From Bacillota bacterium (lineage in GTDB: Bacteria; Bacillota; Clostridia; Peptostreptococcales; Anaerovoracaceae): DNA of 13,281 bases. Location: positions 1 to 13,281 of the forward strand of contig CAJPNN010000047.1 of NCBI GenBank assembly GCA_905372035.1, given 5' to 3'. Below the pieces are notes generated by a model. The model was given only the letters and a program-made list of their open reading frames with translations, did not search any database and was not told the origin of the DNA. Positions within the stretch are counted from its first letter, which is position 1, and each line of letters opens with the position of its first letter. The translations under genes were made by a program, and so were the position numbers. Positions 6,702 to 13,276 of this stretch are shown piece after piece.

Positions 6702-9260
6702 TTAGAACTTAGACAGCATCGTTCTGCTGATGATCTCGTTTTGTACATCTTCACAAAGCTCCACGAAGAATGCACTGTACCCTGCTACACGAACTACCAG
6801 ATCCTTATAGTTCTCAGGATGTTTTTGTGCCTCTATAAGAGTTTTGTTGTCCAAATAGTTGAACTGCATTTCTCCGTTTCCATATAAACAAGCAGTTCTA
6901 AGCAATGTGATCAAACCGTTTTCTCCTTCCGGAGTATCAAGAAGCCCGCTCATAAGTTTGAAGTTGTGAACCATTCCCAAGTTCATGTTATCGTTTGACA
7001 ACTTCGATACAGATTTGATTATGGCTGTAGGTCCCTTAAAGTCAGCTCCCTGCGTAGGACTGATACCGTCCGATAACGGTGTCCATGCCGCTCTTCCGCC
7101 TGCCGATGCACCTGTAAGCTGCCCGAAAGGTGTATTGTTCGATATGGATAATGTACCGTGACACAATCTTGAATATAGAGTTTTGAATTCTCTATGAATA
7201 TGCTCCGTATACTGAATCAGATCCGCTGCTATATCATCTGCATAATCATCGTCATTTCCATACTTAGGAGCATTCAAACAGTCGGCTTTCATCTGATCAT
7301 ATCCTACAAAGTCGGCTTTCAAACCTTCATTGAGCTGCTCAAGTGTATATTTTTTGTCATCAAATACCAATTTCTTTATTGCAGCCATCGCATCCGTATA
7401 TGTTGCAAGCCCGGACCAAACAACTCCCGGACCGTAGTTATACATAGCTCCGCCCGCTTCTACACCTCTTCCGTTTTCCATACATCCTTCATACATTATA
7501 GACATAAGCGGCTTAGGTGCCAGATCTTTATGTACTCTCTGGGATATTACGGTAGCTACCGATGTCCACTTTGTAATATAGTAAATCTGATCCTTTACAG
7601 CTTTATCAAACTGTTCAAAAGTCTTATAACTCGAAAGATCTCCCATATCAGGAGTTACCTGTTTGCCGAACCAAAGAGGTACACCACGGTTAAGAGTAAG
7701 CTCTATAGCTATAGGCCACTGTGTATAGGATGTTGATGTCCACTGATACATTCTTCCCGCTTTCTGCGGCTCTACACAACCCATCAGGCAGTAATCTCTC
7801 GCATCTTCAACTGATACACCCTTAGCAAGCATCATTTTTACATGTGTATCGTCAAAGTGACAAGCAGGGAATCCCATACCCGATCTTACTACATCTACGA
7901 TTTTTTTCATATATTTCTGAGGCGACTTGTTATGAATTCTGCAAGCAAGGGACGGCTGATAAATCTTAACGTGTCTTACCGCATCCATAAGAAGATATGT
8001 CAAATCATTGGTTGCATCTCTTCCTTCCCTTGTAACTCCTCCTACACACATGTTTACAAACGGCTGGTAACCTGCAAAGAACTTTGATGCACCCTCACTT
8101 GTTACCCACATCATTTCAGACATCTTGATAAGCATACATCCTGCAAGTTCAAATGCCTGATAATTGTTAAGTCTTCCCGCCTTTATATCATCCGCATAGA
8201 AAGGATACATATACTGGTCAACTCTTCCTATAGACATTCCTGTCTGGTTTTCTTCAACAACCAACAGAGACTCTATAGTCCAAACTGACTGTATAGCTTC
8301 CCAGAAAGTTCTAGGCTTATGAGCCGGAACCCATGCACAGTTTTCCGAAATCTGCTGGAGCTCCGCTTTTCTCTTAGGATTCATCTCTTTAGCTGCAAGC
8401 TCGGCGGCATAATCCGATAACCTCTTTGAATAGATCATAACACCTTCCGTAGTGTCGATTACCGCTTTATAGAAATAGATTTTATCAATATCTTCAGGAT
8501 TCTCATAATCAAGCTGTGCCAGATGTTCTTTCGCTTCGTTCTGAATATCAAGCATACCTTTCTTCATAAGAATTACATCGTAACCCGGATTTGAGTCACC
8601 GCCGCCGTTTTGCGCGTGGTATGAACAATCCGATACGAACGATTCGCCCGAAAGTTCCCAAACTCCCGCTTCCTTATACTGGTCTTCGCAATACTCATCA
8701 ACCGACTTTCCTGCCCAGAACGGGAACAGCTCTTCTTTCATTATTCTCTTATCTTCTTCCGAAATGAAAAACGGATCTTGCGCTCTTGTACCGATAGTAT
8801 CTAACTCATCAACCATCCACTTCCAAGCTATATCAGGCGAAAACGCTCCCGCCCTCGGTGCTCCGCAAGGTGCTCCCACGATTAATTCGTCGTCTTGAAT
8901 CACTAACGGTGCAGTTTCACAACAATATCTAAAACATTTTGCTCTCAAAATGATTTTAGGCATTCCCGGGTTTTCTTTGGCAATCTTTGTGATGGCTCTT
9001 GCACGATGTGTAGTAATTGAAGGAACTTGCTTTAAAAAGTTCTGCTTTAAGTTGTAAAGTCTTTGAGTCATTCCTTCCGGAACCTCAGTGCCTTCAGAGG
9101 CTATTGCACATCCCGATGAAACAGGAGTATCGAATGTCTTACCGTCTGTAGACATTCCTTTTGTCACGGATTCAAACATCTTACCAAGTGCAAGACGTTC
9201 TTCCTCGGACATATTTTTTGATGCCTCCGCAAGTTTGTTTGAAAATTCACGAATATCCAA
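6702..9260 (-). CDS. cutC: CutC, choline trimethylamine-lyase (glycyl radical enzyme)
   Basis: CutC cleaves choline to trimethylamine and acetaldehyde. The 852-residue protein aligns with D. alaskensis CutC with a constant +6 offset: thiyl-radical C495 and general base E497 in GCVEPQKAG, D222 in GGGDSNPGYD, Y214, F401, T508, Y512, and glycyl radical G827 in RVAGYSAFF. All choline-site residues that I recall are present, which separates it from glycerol and propanediol dehydratases and PFL. The N-terminus (DIREFSNKLAEASKNMSEEE) is an amphipathic helix joined by a flexible stretch, a likely encapsulation peptide. The start codon is TTG at 9258-9260, supported by the conserved MDIREFS start and by GAGAGG at 8 bases. 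It follows the aldehyde dehydrogenase gene by 42 bases and precedes cutD. Confidence 0.98.
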   Translation of the reverse strand: MDIREFSNKLAEASKNMSEEERLALGKMFESVTKGMSTDGKTFDTPVSSGCAIASEGTEVPEGMTQRLYNLKQNFLKQVPSITTHRARAITKIAKENPGMPKIILRAKCFRYCCETAPLVIQDDELIVGAPCGAPRAGAFSPDIAWKWMVDELDTIGTRAQDPFFISEEDKRIMKEELFPFWAGKSVDEYCEDQYKEAGVWELSGESFVSDCSYHAQNGGGDSNPGYDVILMKKGMLDIQNEAKEHLAQLDYENPEDIDKIYFYKAVIDTTEGVMIYSKRLSDYAAELAAKEMNPKRKAELQQISENCAWVPAHKPRTFWEAIQSVWTIESLLVVEENQTGMSIGRVDQYMYPFYADDIKAGRLNNYQAFELAGCMLIKMSEMMWVTSEGASKFFAGYQPFVNMCVGGVTREGRDATNDLTYLLMDAVRHVKIYQPSLACRIHNKSPQKYMKKIVDVVRSGMGFPACHFDDTHVKMMLAKGVSVEDARDYCLMGCVEPQKAGRMYQWTSTSYTQWPIAIELTLNRGVPLWFGKQVTPDMGDLSSYKTFEQFDKAVKDQIYYITKWTSVATVISQRVHKDLAPKPLMSIMYEGCMENGRGVEAGGAMYNYGPGVVWSGLATYTDAMAAIKKLVFDDKKYTLEQLNEGLKADFVGYDQMKADCLNAPKYGNDDDYADDIAADLIQYTEHIHREFKTLYSRLCHGTLSISNNTPFGQLTGASAGGRAAWTPLSDGISPTQGADFKGPTAIIKSVSKLSNDNMNLGMVHNFKLMSGLLDTPEGENGLITLLRTACLYGNGEMQFNYLDNKTLIEAQKHPENYKDLVVRVAGYSAFFVELCEDVQNEIISRTMLSKF

Positions 9261-9268
9261 AATACTTA

Positions 9269-9274
9269 CCTCTC
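9269..9274 (-). promoter_or_regulatory. Ribosome binding site for the TTG start of cutC
   Basis: GAGAGG on the minus strand, 8 bases before TTG (9258-9260). No ATG or GTG start nearby would keep the conserved N-terminus. The pairing is weaker than the AGGAGG sites of several neighbours. Confidence 0.75.
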
Positions 9275-9302
9275 AATCAATAAATTACTTAGCTGTAACG
9301 GT

Positions 9303-10796
9303 TTATTTTTGCTCTTTCAGTGTATCTTTAAGCAGCTTATATAGCTGTTTCATACCTTCACTGCCGGATATTTCTTCACCAGGCCGCGTTTCATGACATA
9401 TATTCCGATGAGGGTCGGGAGCTTTGCCCATTGCCGAATAAAAATCTCTTACACCGAACCCAACTTTCCTGATATACACCAGATTCATAGGTGAAACATT
9501 ATCGGCTGTCATTCCTCTTCCGGCAGAACCGCTTCCAAGAGTTAAAGCCGGAAAAAGGTTAGTGGTACAGCCTATACTCCCAAAGGCTGCGGGAGTATTT
9601 ACAAGCACTCTTCCCACAGGTTTTTTAAGGGCGAATTGCCTTATAACCTCAAGGTCGTTAGAGTGAACGGTTATAGTATGACCGTTTTTCTCAGTCACCA
9701 AAAGCTCAATACATTTCTCACAAGCATGTCTCCAATCTTCCTCTATGTATAGGGACAAAACCGGACCAAGCTTCTCTTTTGAATACGGATTATATATTGA
9801 AACATACTTCTCTTCAGCTATTAGAAGCTTTATATGTTCTCCTATATTAAATCCTGCCCTTTTAGCCAAAATTTGCGGTGATTTTCCTATCATTTCAAGG
9901 TTCGGCGTTCCGTCTCCGTTATAAAACAGCTTTCCGAGATTATCAGCTTCCTCAGGTGTCATAAAATAACAACCCTCCGCGATCAATGCTGACTTAACCC
10001 GGTCAAATATGCAACTCTCTACCACTATAGACTGCTCCGCCGACGGAACAATACCGTAATCAAAGCTCTTGCTTTCAACAATATCCTTTGCCGCCTGCCC
10101 GATATTCGCAGTTCTTTCTATAAATGCCGGTCCGTTTCCCGTTCCTCCGTATATTACAGGCTTTTTCGTCTTATACGCTTCTTCTAAAATACCCGGAACA
10201 CCTGTTATTAAAATCAAACCGCATGAACTGTGGTTCATAAGCTCGACGGTACCCGCTTTAGTTACTGTAGTCATATAAGAAATCACACCTTCAGGCAAAC
10301 CGCACTTTTCACCGATCTTAATTAATGTGTCCAAAGTACATGCAACAGAGTTTTTTGCTCTTACATTAGGCGAAAAGACTATTGCATTTCCCGATTTTAT
10401 AGAGATCAAGGTGTTATATATCGTAGTTGAAACCGGGCTTGTGGAGGGAACCACAGATACTATCATTCCCCTTGGGACACCTACATCCCACGTGCTTTTT
10501 TCTGCATCTTCCTCAATTATTCCGACGCATTTCATTCCTTTAAGCTCATTTTTTAAAAATTCACTTGCAAATTTATTTTTCAGACACTTATCTTCCAAGC
10601 GTCCATAATCGGTTTCTTCATACGACATAACCGCAAGCTCATAAGCTTTATCGGCAATTTCATCAGCCATGCACTCAACAATACTGTCAAGTCTGGCTTG
10701 AGAAAAATCTGCCAGTGCAATTTGAGCTTCTCCTGCATTTTCAGCTAAAATTCTGGCCTCTTGTACGGAGAGCAAATCATTATCAATAATATTCAT
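9303..10796 (-). CDS. cutF: CoA-acylating aldehyde dehydrogenase (CutF type), catalytic Cys position is Pro
   Basis: In choline BMCs this enzyme oxidises acetaldehyde to acetyl-CoA using NAD+. The 497-residue protein resembles the aldehyde dehydrogenase half of AdhE and EutE/PduP: VPRGMIVSVVPSTSPVSTTI (107-126), NAIVFSPNVRAKN (137-149), ITGVPGILEEAYKTKKPVIY (197-216), GNGPAFIERTANI (220-232), SKSFDYGIVPSAEQS (242-256) and FPALTLGSGSAGRG (415-428). In AdhE the matching segment is FDNG-x-I-C-A-S-E-Q, so P251 occupies the catalytic cysteine position. Other cysteines (C192, C262, C276, C410) exist, but I cannot say whether any replaces it. A C-terminal helix (479-497, GSEGMKQLYKLLKDTL) after a flexible linker looks like an encapsulation peptide. 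The ATG follows GGAGA. Family is certain; activity is uncertain. Confidence 0.92.
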   Translation of the reverse strand: MNIIDNDLLSVQEARILAENAGEAQIALADFSQARLDSIVECMADEIADKAYELAVMSYEETDYGRLEDKCLKNKFASEFLKNELKGMKCVGIIEEDAEKSTWDVGVPRGMIVSVVPSTSPVSTTIYNTLISIKSGNAIVFSPNVRAKNSVACTLDTLIKIGEKCGLPEGVISYMTTVTKAGTVELMNHSSCGLILITGVPGILEEAYKTKKPVIYGGTGNGPAFIERTANIGQAAKDIVESKSFDYGIVPSAEQSIVVESCIFDRVKSALIAEGCYFMTPEEADNLGKLFYNGDGTPNLEMIGKSPQILAKRAGFNIGEHIKLLIAEEKYVSIYNPYSKEKLGPVLSLYIEEDWRHACEKCIELLVTEKNGHTITVHSNDLEVIRQFALKKPVGRVLVNTPAAFGSIGCTTNLFPALTLGSGSAGRGMTADNVSPMNLVYIRKVGFGVRDFYSAMGKAPDPHRNICHETRPGEEISGSEGMKQLYKLLKDTLKEQK

Positions 10797-10822
10797 TTAG
10801 CTTCTCCTTATCTTTCTAAAAA

Positions 10823-11131
10823 CTAAGGTAACAATTTATCCAATGTATATCTGTCGGTTATTTTTTCAAGATCCGGATGAGGTCTTGCTATAACCACATG
10901 ACTGTAAACTGTCGCACCCATAGCTTCTACTGCGGCTACGCCTGCATTAACTGCCGTTTTACATGCACCTACATCGCCGCTCACAAGTACGGATATATAT
11001 CCTGATGCGGTATTTTCATAGCCTATCAGTTTTACATCCGCCGCCTTGCACATAGCATCACAAGCTTCAAGCACAAATACGATACCGAATGTCTCGACCA
11101 TTCCAAGTGCTTCGTTAGTTTCTCTGCTCAT
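10823..11131 (-). CDS. BMC-H hexameric shell protein
   Basis: The 102 residues form a single BMC domain: NEALGMVETFGIVFVLEACD, KAADVKLIGYENTASGYISV, VSGDVGACKTAVNAGVAAVE, plus a C-terminal tail of about 20 residues (HPDLEKITDRYTLDKLLP). It belongs to the PduA/EutM/CmcA-like class that tiles shell facets. The pore loop reads YENTASG, unlike the YENIGS of the upstream paralogue. The gene starts at an ATG with an AAAGGA site, 23 bases after its paralogue and 26 bases before the aldehyde dehydrogenase gene. C78, C45 and C48 analogues are not obvious cluster ligands. Paralogy with 11155-11451 is clear (ALG-VET-G, LEACD-M-KAADV, YEN). Confidence 0.95.
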   Translation of the reverse strand: MSRETNEALGMVETFGIVFVLEACDAMCKAADVKLIGYENTASGYISVLVSGDVGACKTAVNAGVAAVEAMGATVYSHVVIARPHPDLEKITDRYTLDKLLP

Positions 11132-11154
11132 AGTTTGTTCCTTTCTTCAGTAAA

Positions 11155-11451
11155 TTAAGCATCAACATCATGTACCGATACTATATCGCCCACTCCCGGA
11201 ATAGGACGCGGCATTACATTTGATGCAGTCAAAGTTCCGATAGCTGCCGCAGCTTCAGCTCCCGCCTTAACGGAAGATCTTACCGCTGCCACATCGCCTT
11301 TAACCATAATCGTTACTAATGTTGAACCTATATTTTCATATGAGATAAGCTCAACATCTGCGGCCTTAAGCATTTTGTCACAAGCTTCAAGTGCAGGAAC
11401 CATACCTATAGTTTCAACTAAACCCAAAGCTTCTTCACCATAATACCTCAA
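11155..11451 (-). CDS. BMC-H hexameric shell protein, TTG start
   Basis: The 98 residues begin MRYYGEEALGLVETIGMVPA and carry a single BMC domain with LEACDKMLKAADVELISYEN, an IGSTLVTIMVKGDVAAVRSS stretch and an acidic tail (GVGDIVSVHDVDA). It is a facet tile of the PduA/CmcA type. No in-frame ATG lies at the right place; the TTG at 11449-11451 has AGGAGG (11461-11466) 9 bases upstream, so TTG is taken as the start. The pore-loop IGS resembles the classic PduA-type pore, which passes small polar molecules, whereas the next gene has a different loop. It follows the 89-aa gene by 50 bases, the longest gap inside the operon together with the cutC-cutD gap. Confidence 0.95.
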   Translation of the reverse strand: MRYYGEEALGLVETIGMVPALEACDKMLKAADVELISYENIGSTLVTIMVKGDVAAVRSSVKAGAEAAAAIGTLTASNVMPRPIPGVGDIVSVHDVDA

Positions 11452-11460
11452 TTCTTATGA

Positions 11461-11466
11461 CCTCCT
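11461..11466 (-). promoter_or_regulatory. Ribosome binding site for the TTG start of the first shell gene
   Basis: AGGAGG on the minus strand, 9 bases before TTG (11449-11451). This perfect site supports the non-ATG start. Confidence 0.8.
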
Positions 11467-11501
11467 TTTTTATTTTTAGCAAATATAGTTGTAACTTATA
11501 A

Positions 11502-11771
11502 TCAATCTTTTATGTAATAATTTATTGTTGCTCTTTCCTCTTCACTGGCTCCGTAGAATACTCTTACATCATCTTTTTCGTCAAGATCAAATCTTGTTTC
11601 GTGGAGTACGGCGTTGCTTTCAGCCGTCATGAGAGCCTCAACCACTGCCGCCTTTTTAAAAGGTCTGTAACTTCCATATTCTGCTCTCAGTGCGTTCATC
11701 ACATCGTCGGCACAAGCTTCGTCAACCTTAGTGAAATATTTTAATATTGCGTAGTTTAATGGCTGTTTCAT
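11502..11771 (-). CDS. Small winged-helix-like protein of unknown function
   Basis: The 89-residue product starts MKQPLNYAILKYFTKVDEAC, then ADDVMNALRAEYGSYRPFKK and AAVVEALMTAESNAVLHETR, ending in an acidic strand region (DLDEKDDVRVFYGASEEER). Three helices followed by a beta hairpin is the pattern of a small winged-helix domain. I do not recognise a named family from sequence alone. It starts three bases after the transporter stop with GGAGG overlapping that gene's end, so it is coupled to it, and it lies just before the shell genes. It could be a small regulator of the locus or a BMC-associated adaptor; both are inference. The acidic character and short length argue against a classic DNA-binding repressor acting alone. 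Confidence 0.85.
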   Translation of the reverse strand: MKQPLNYAILKYFTKVDEACADDVMNALRAEYGSYRPFKKAAVVEALMTAESNAVLHETRFDLDEKDDVRVFYGASEEERATINYYIKD

Positions 11772-11774
11772 TGT

Positions 11775-12845
11775 TTATGCCTCCTTTTTCTTAAATAAAT
11801 ATATCGGATTTACCGCTATGATAAATATACCTATTGCCATAGTTACAGCACCGATCCACGATCTTGCTGCTAAATTAAGTCCCGGTATTTCAAAGTATAG
11901 ACCTGCAACAAGCCATGTGAAAAGCGGTCCCCAGAAAGAATACATTCCGTTACAAGCCATACCGAGTGCCGCTCCGCACATTGAATTCCCTTTGTACCAT
12001 AAGCTATATGCATAAACTGCAAAGAATCCTGAAATAACGAAGAATATTATTGCTTTTGAAGCTATTGCATCTCCAACCAATCCGAAAGCACCGCCGGCGC
12101 CTACACCTGTTATCAATCCGAAGATAGGAACAAGTATGATCAAATTGGATAAGCCCGAAGTCAACTGACGAATAGTTATACCGATTTCAAAATCAATAAG
12201 CATTGTTCCGTGACCTGCAACACATCCTTCAAATCCCCATCCGAAAGCTGCTATAAGTGCAATGAGGCAACCTAAGATGATATTCTTTCCTCCGTCTGCG
12301 CCAAGCCCCTGGCTTCCTATAAGTATACTTGAAGAAATACAGATTATAATACCCAGAATCATTCTTCCGTTTAGAGGCTGCTTATATAAAATTCTTCCCA
12401 GTATAGCACCTATTGCAGGGCAAAGCGCCGTAATAGGAATTATTATGGAACCTGCCATCTTAAATGCCACAACATATGCGGTGGACGCTACAGGTCCTCC
12501 AACCAAAGCTGCGAGGATCATTATACGTCCGGGCTTTGTCCCGAGCGTTCTGAAATAATCGCCGAGCTTACCTTTGATCGCCGCAATAATCATGCACCAG
12601 ATACCCGAAATAGTATCATTTATTGCGCTTCCCATGGAACCCAACAAATAAACTACCGCCGCTGCAGGCAATACTATAGCTCCCGAATACCAGTCCGCCC
12701 AAATACCGTTTGATGTTCCGACATACAAAAATGCCGAATACATTCCGTAGCACATACCTGAAAGGATAGCAACCGTTATACCCTTTTTCATGAAGCTACT
12801 CTGAAGTTTTGCTTTAGCCTGTAAAGCATTTTTTTCTTGACTCAT
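11775..12845 (-). CDS. DMT-superfamily membrane transporter, first gene of the operon
   Basis: The 356-residue protein is an integral membrane protein with 10-11 predicted TM segments, roughly at 22-42, 52-70, 78-91, 107-128, 131-151, 161-178, 188-209, 230-248, 264-284, 290-316 and 330-350. Two halves with an EamA-like repeat pattern (VGGPVASTAYVVAFKMAGSI at 115-134; MCGAALGMACNGMYSFWGPL at 289-308) suggest the drug/metabolite transporter superfamily. The N-terminus before TM1 is cytoplasmic and basic. Being first in a choline operon, it probably moves choline in or trimethylamine out; the sequence does not decide which. It starts at an ATG with AGGAGG 8 bases upstream, about 40 bases after the predicted transcription start. 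No BCCT or ABC choline transporter is present in the window. Confidence 0.88.
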   Translation of the reverse strand: MSQEKNALQAKAKLQSSFMKKGITVAILSGMCYGMYSAFLYVGTSNGIWADWYSGAIVLPAAAVVYLLGSMGSAINDTISGIWCMIIAAIKGKLGDYFRTLGTKPGRIMILAALVGGPVASTAYVVAFKMAGSIIIPITALCPAIGAILGRILYKQPLNGRMILGIIICISSSILIGSQGLGADGGKNIILGCLIALIAAFGWGFEGCVAGHGTMLIDFEIGITIRQLTSGLSNLIILVPIFGLITGVGAGGAFGLVGDAIASKAIIFFVISGFFAVYAYSLWYKGNSMCGAALGMACNGMYSFWGPLFTWLVAGLYFEIPGLNLAARSWIGAVTMAIGIFIIAVNPIYLFKKKEA

Positions 12846-12853
12846 GTCTAAAT

Positions 12854-12859
12854 CCTCCT
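12854..12859 (-). promoter_or_regulatory. Ribosome binding site of the transporter gene
   Basis: AGGAGG on the minus strand, 8 bases before ATG (12843-12845). Confidence 0.85.
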
Positions 12860-12889
12860 CAATTTTAATATTATAATTAGTCCATATAT

Positions 12890-12921
12890 ATTATACATAT
12901 TAACCTTGAGGGCAATGTCAA
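12890..12921 (-). promoter_or_regulatory. Candidate operon promoter with 20-base spacer and internal dyad
   Basis: On the minus strand a perfect TTGACA (12916-12921) is followed after 20 bases by a perfect TATAAT (12890-12895). Both hexamers match the sigma-A consensus, but the spacer is three bases longer than the 17-base optimum. Within it lies an imperfect dyad (12899-12916). Consensus hexamers with a 19-20-base spacer over a dyad are the hallmark of promoters activated by MerR-family proteins, so activator control is plausible. Transcription would start near 12883, giving a leader of about 40 bases. Confidence 0.65.
12899..12916. repeat. Imperfect dyad between -35 and -10, putative operator
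   Basis: The plus strand reads ATTAACCTTGAGGGCAAT. It has the symmetric form ATT-N2-CCT-N2-AGG-N2-AAT, with 12 of 18 positions obeying two-fold symmetry. It overlaps the last base of the -35 box. Confidence 0.5.
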
Positions 12922-12959
12922 CAGGTTATTTTTACTGTTTTTTCTGTGTTTTTATAGAA

Positions 12960-12983
12960 TTTCAAAGCTTTTTTCAAAGCTTT
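12960..12983. repeat. Perfect tandem 12-base repeat upstream of the promoter
   Basis: TTTCAAAGCTTT occurs twice head to tail without a gap (12960-12971 and 12972-12983). Each unit contains the palindrome AAAGCTTT. It lies about 40-60 bases upstream of the -35 box. A regulator-binding site is possible; a simple AT-rich repeat is also possible. Confidence 0.6.
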
Positions 12984-13127
12984 AAAAAGGCTCAATTATA
13001 AATTCAAGCTCTTTATTTAATTAAATAGTCAGACTTTTCCGAAATAAAAATGTCTACTTTTCAATACTTTGCTTTGTCATACAACTGTAATATAAATTTA
13101 TTCCAGATTAAAAATTTTTAAGAAGTT

Positions 13128-13175
13128 AAAATGCGGCACAATCTTACCCTAAGGGGAATGTTTTTGCCGTATTTT
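13128..13175. repeat. Nested inverted repeat (possible hairpin)
   Basis: AAAATGCGGCA (13128-13138) can pair with TGCCGTATTTT (13165-13175), 11 pairs including one G-T. The 26-base loop contains a second small dyad, CCCTAAGGG. It could be a terminator of a neighbouring gene outside the window or an operator; there is no clean U tract to settle it. Confidence 0.45.
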
Positions 13176-13194
13176 CTCTTAAAATGCCCAAAAT

Positions 13195-13276
13195 CGTTAC
13201 AGCAAATTTTTAATAATTGGGATTCGGACATGAGGCAAATTCTTCTTACTATTTATATTATAAATTTACTGTAACG
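13195..13276. repeat. Pair of 18-base inverted arms at the right edge
   Basis: CGTTACAGCAAATTTTTA (13195-13212) and TATAAATTTACTGTAACG (13259-13276) are inverted copies with 16 of 18 matches, including a perfect outer CGTTACAG/CTGTAACG. The arms are separated by 46 bases without coding potential. They may be paired operator sites or the ends of a very small element. Confidence 0.5.

Noticed and set aside
7194..7736. A 180-codon open frame on the plus strand
   Set aside because: It is the reverse shadow of cutC, which is certain; the translated product has no recognisable pattern.
6702..9260. Assignment as glycerol or propanediol dehydratase, or pyruvate formate-lyase
   Set aside because: The choline-specific residues (D222, Y214, F401, T508) are all present and the N-terminal targeting helix is CutC-like.
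11452..11501. Possible internal terminator or promoter in the 50-base gap after the 89-aa gene
   Set aside because: Only a 4-base-arm dyad (AGTT/AACT) is visible with no U tract, and no convincing -35/-10 pair.
12972..12996. Possible rho-independent terminator at the AAAGCTTT repeats
   Set aside because: The stem is mostly A-T with a mismatch and no following U tract on either strand.
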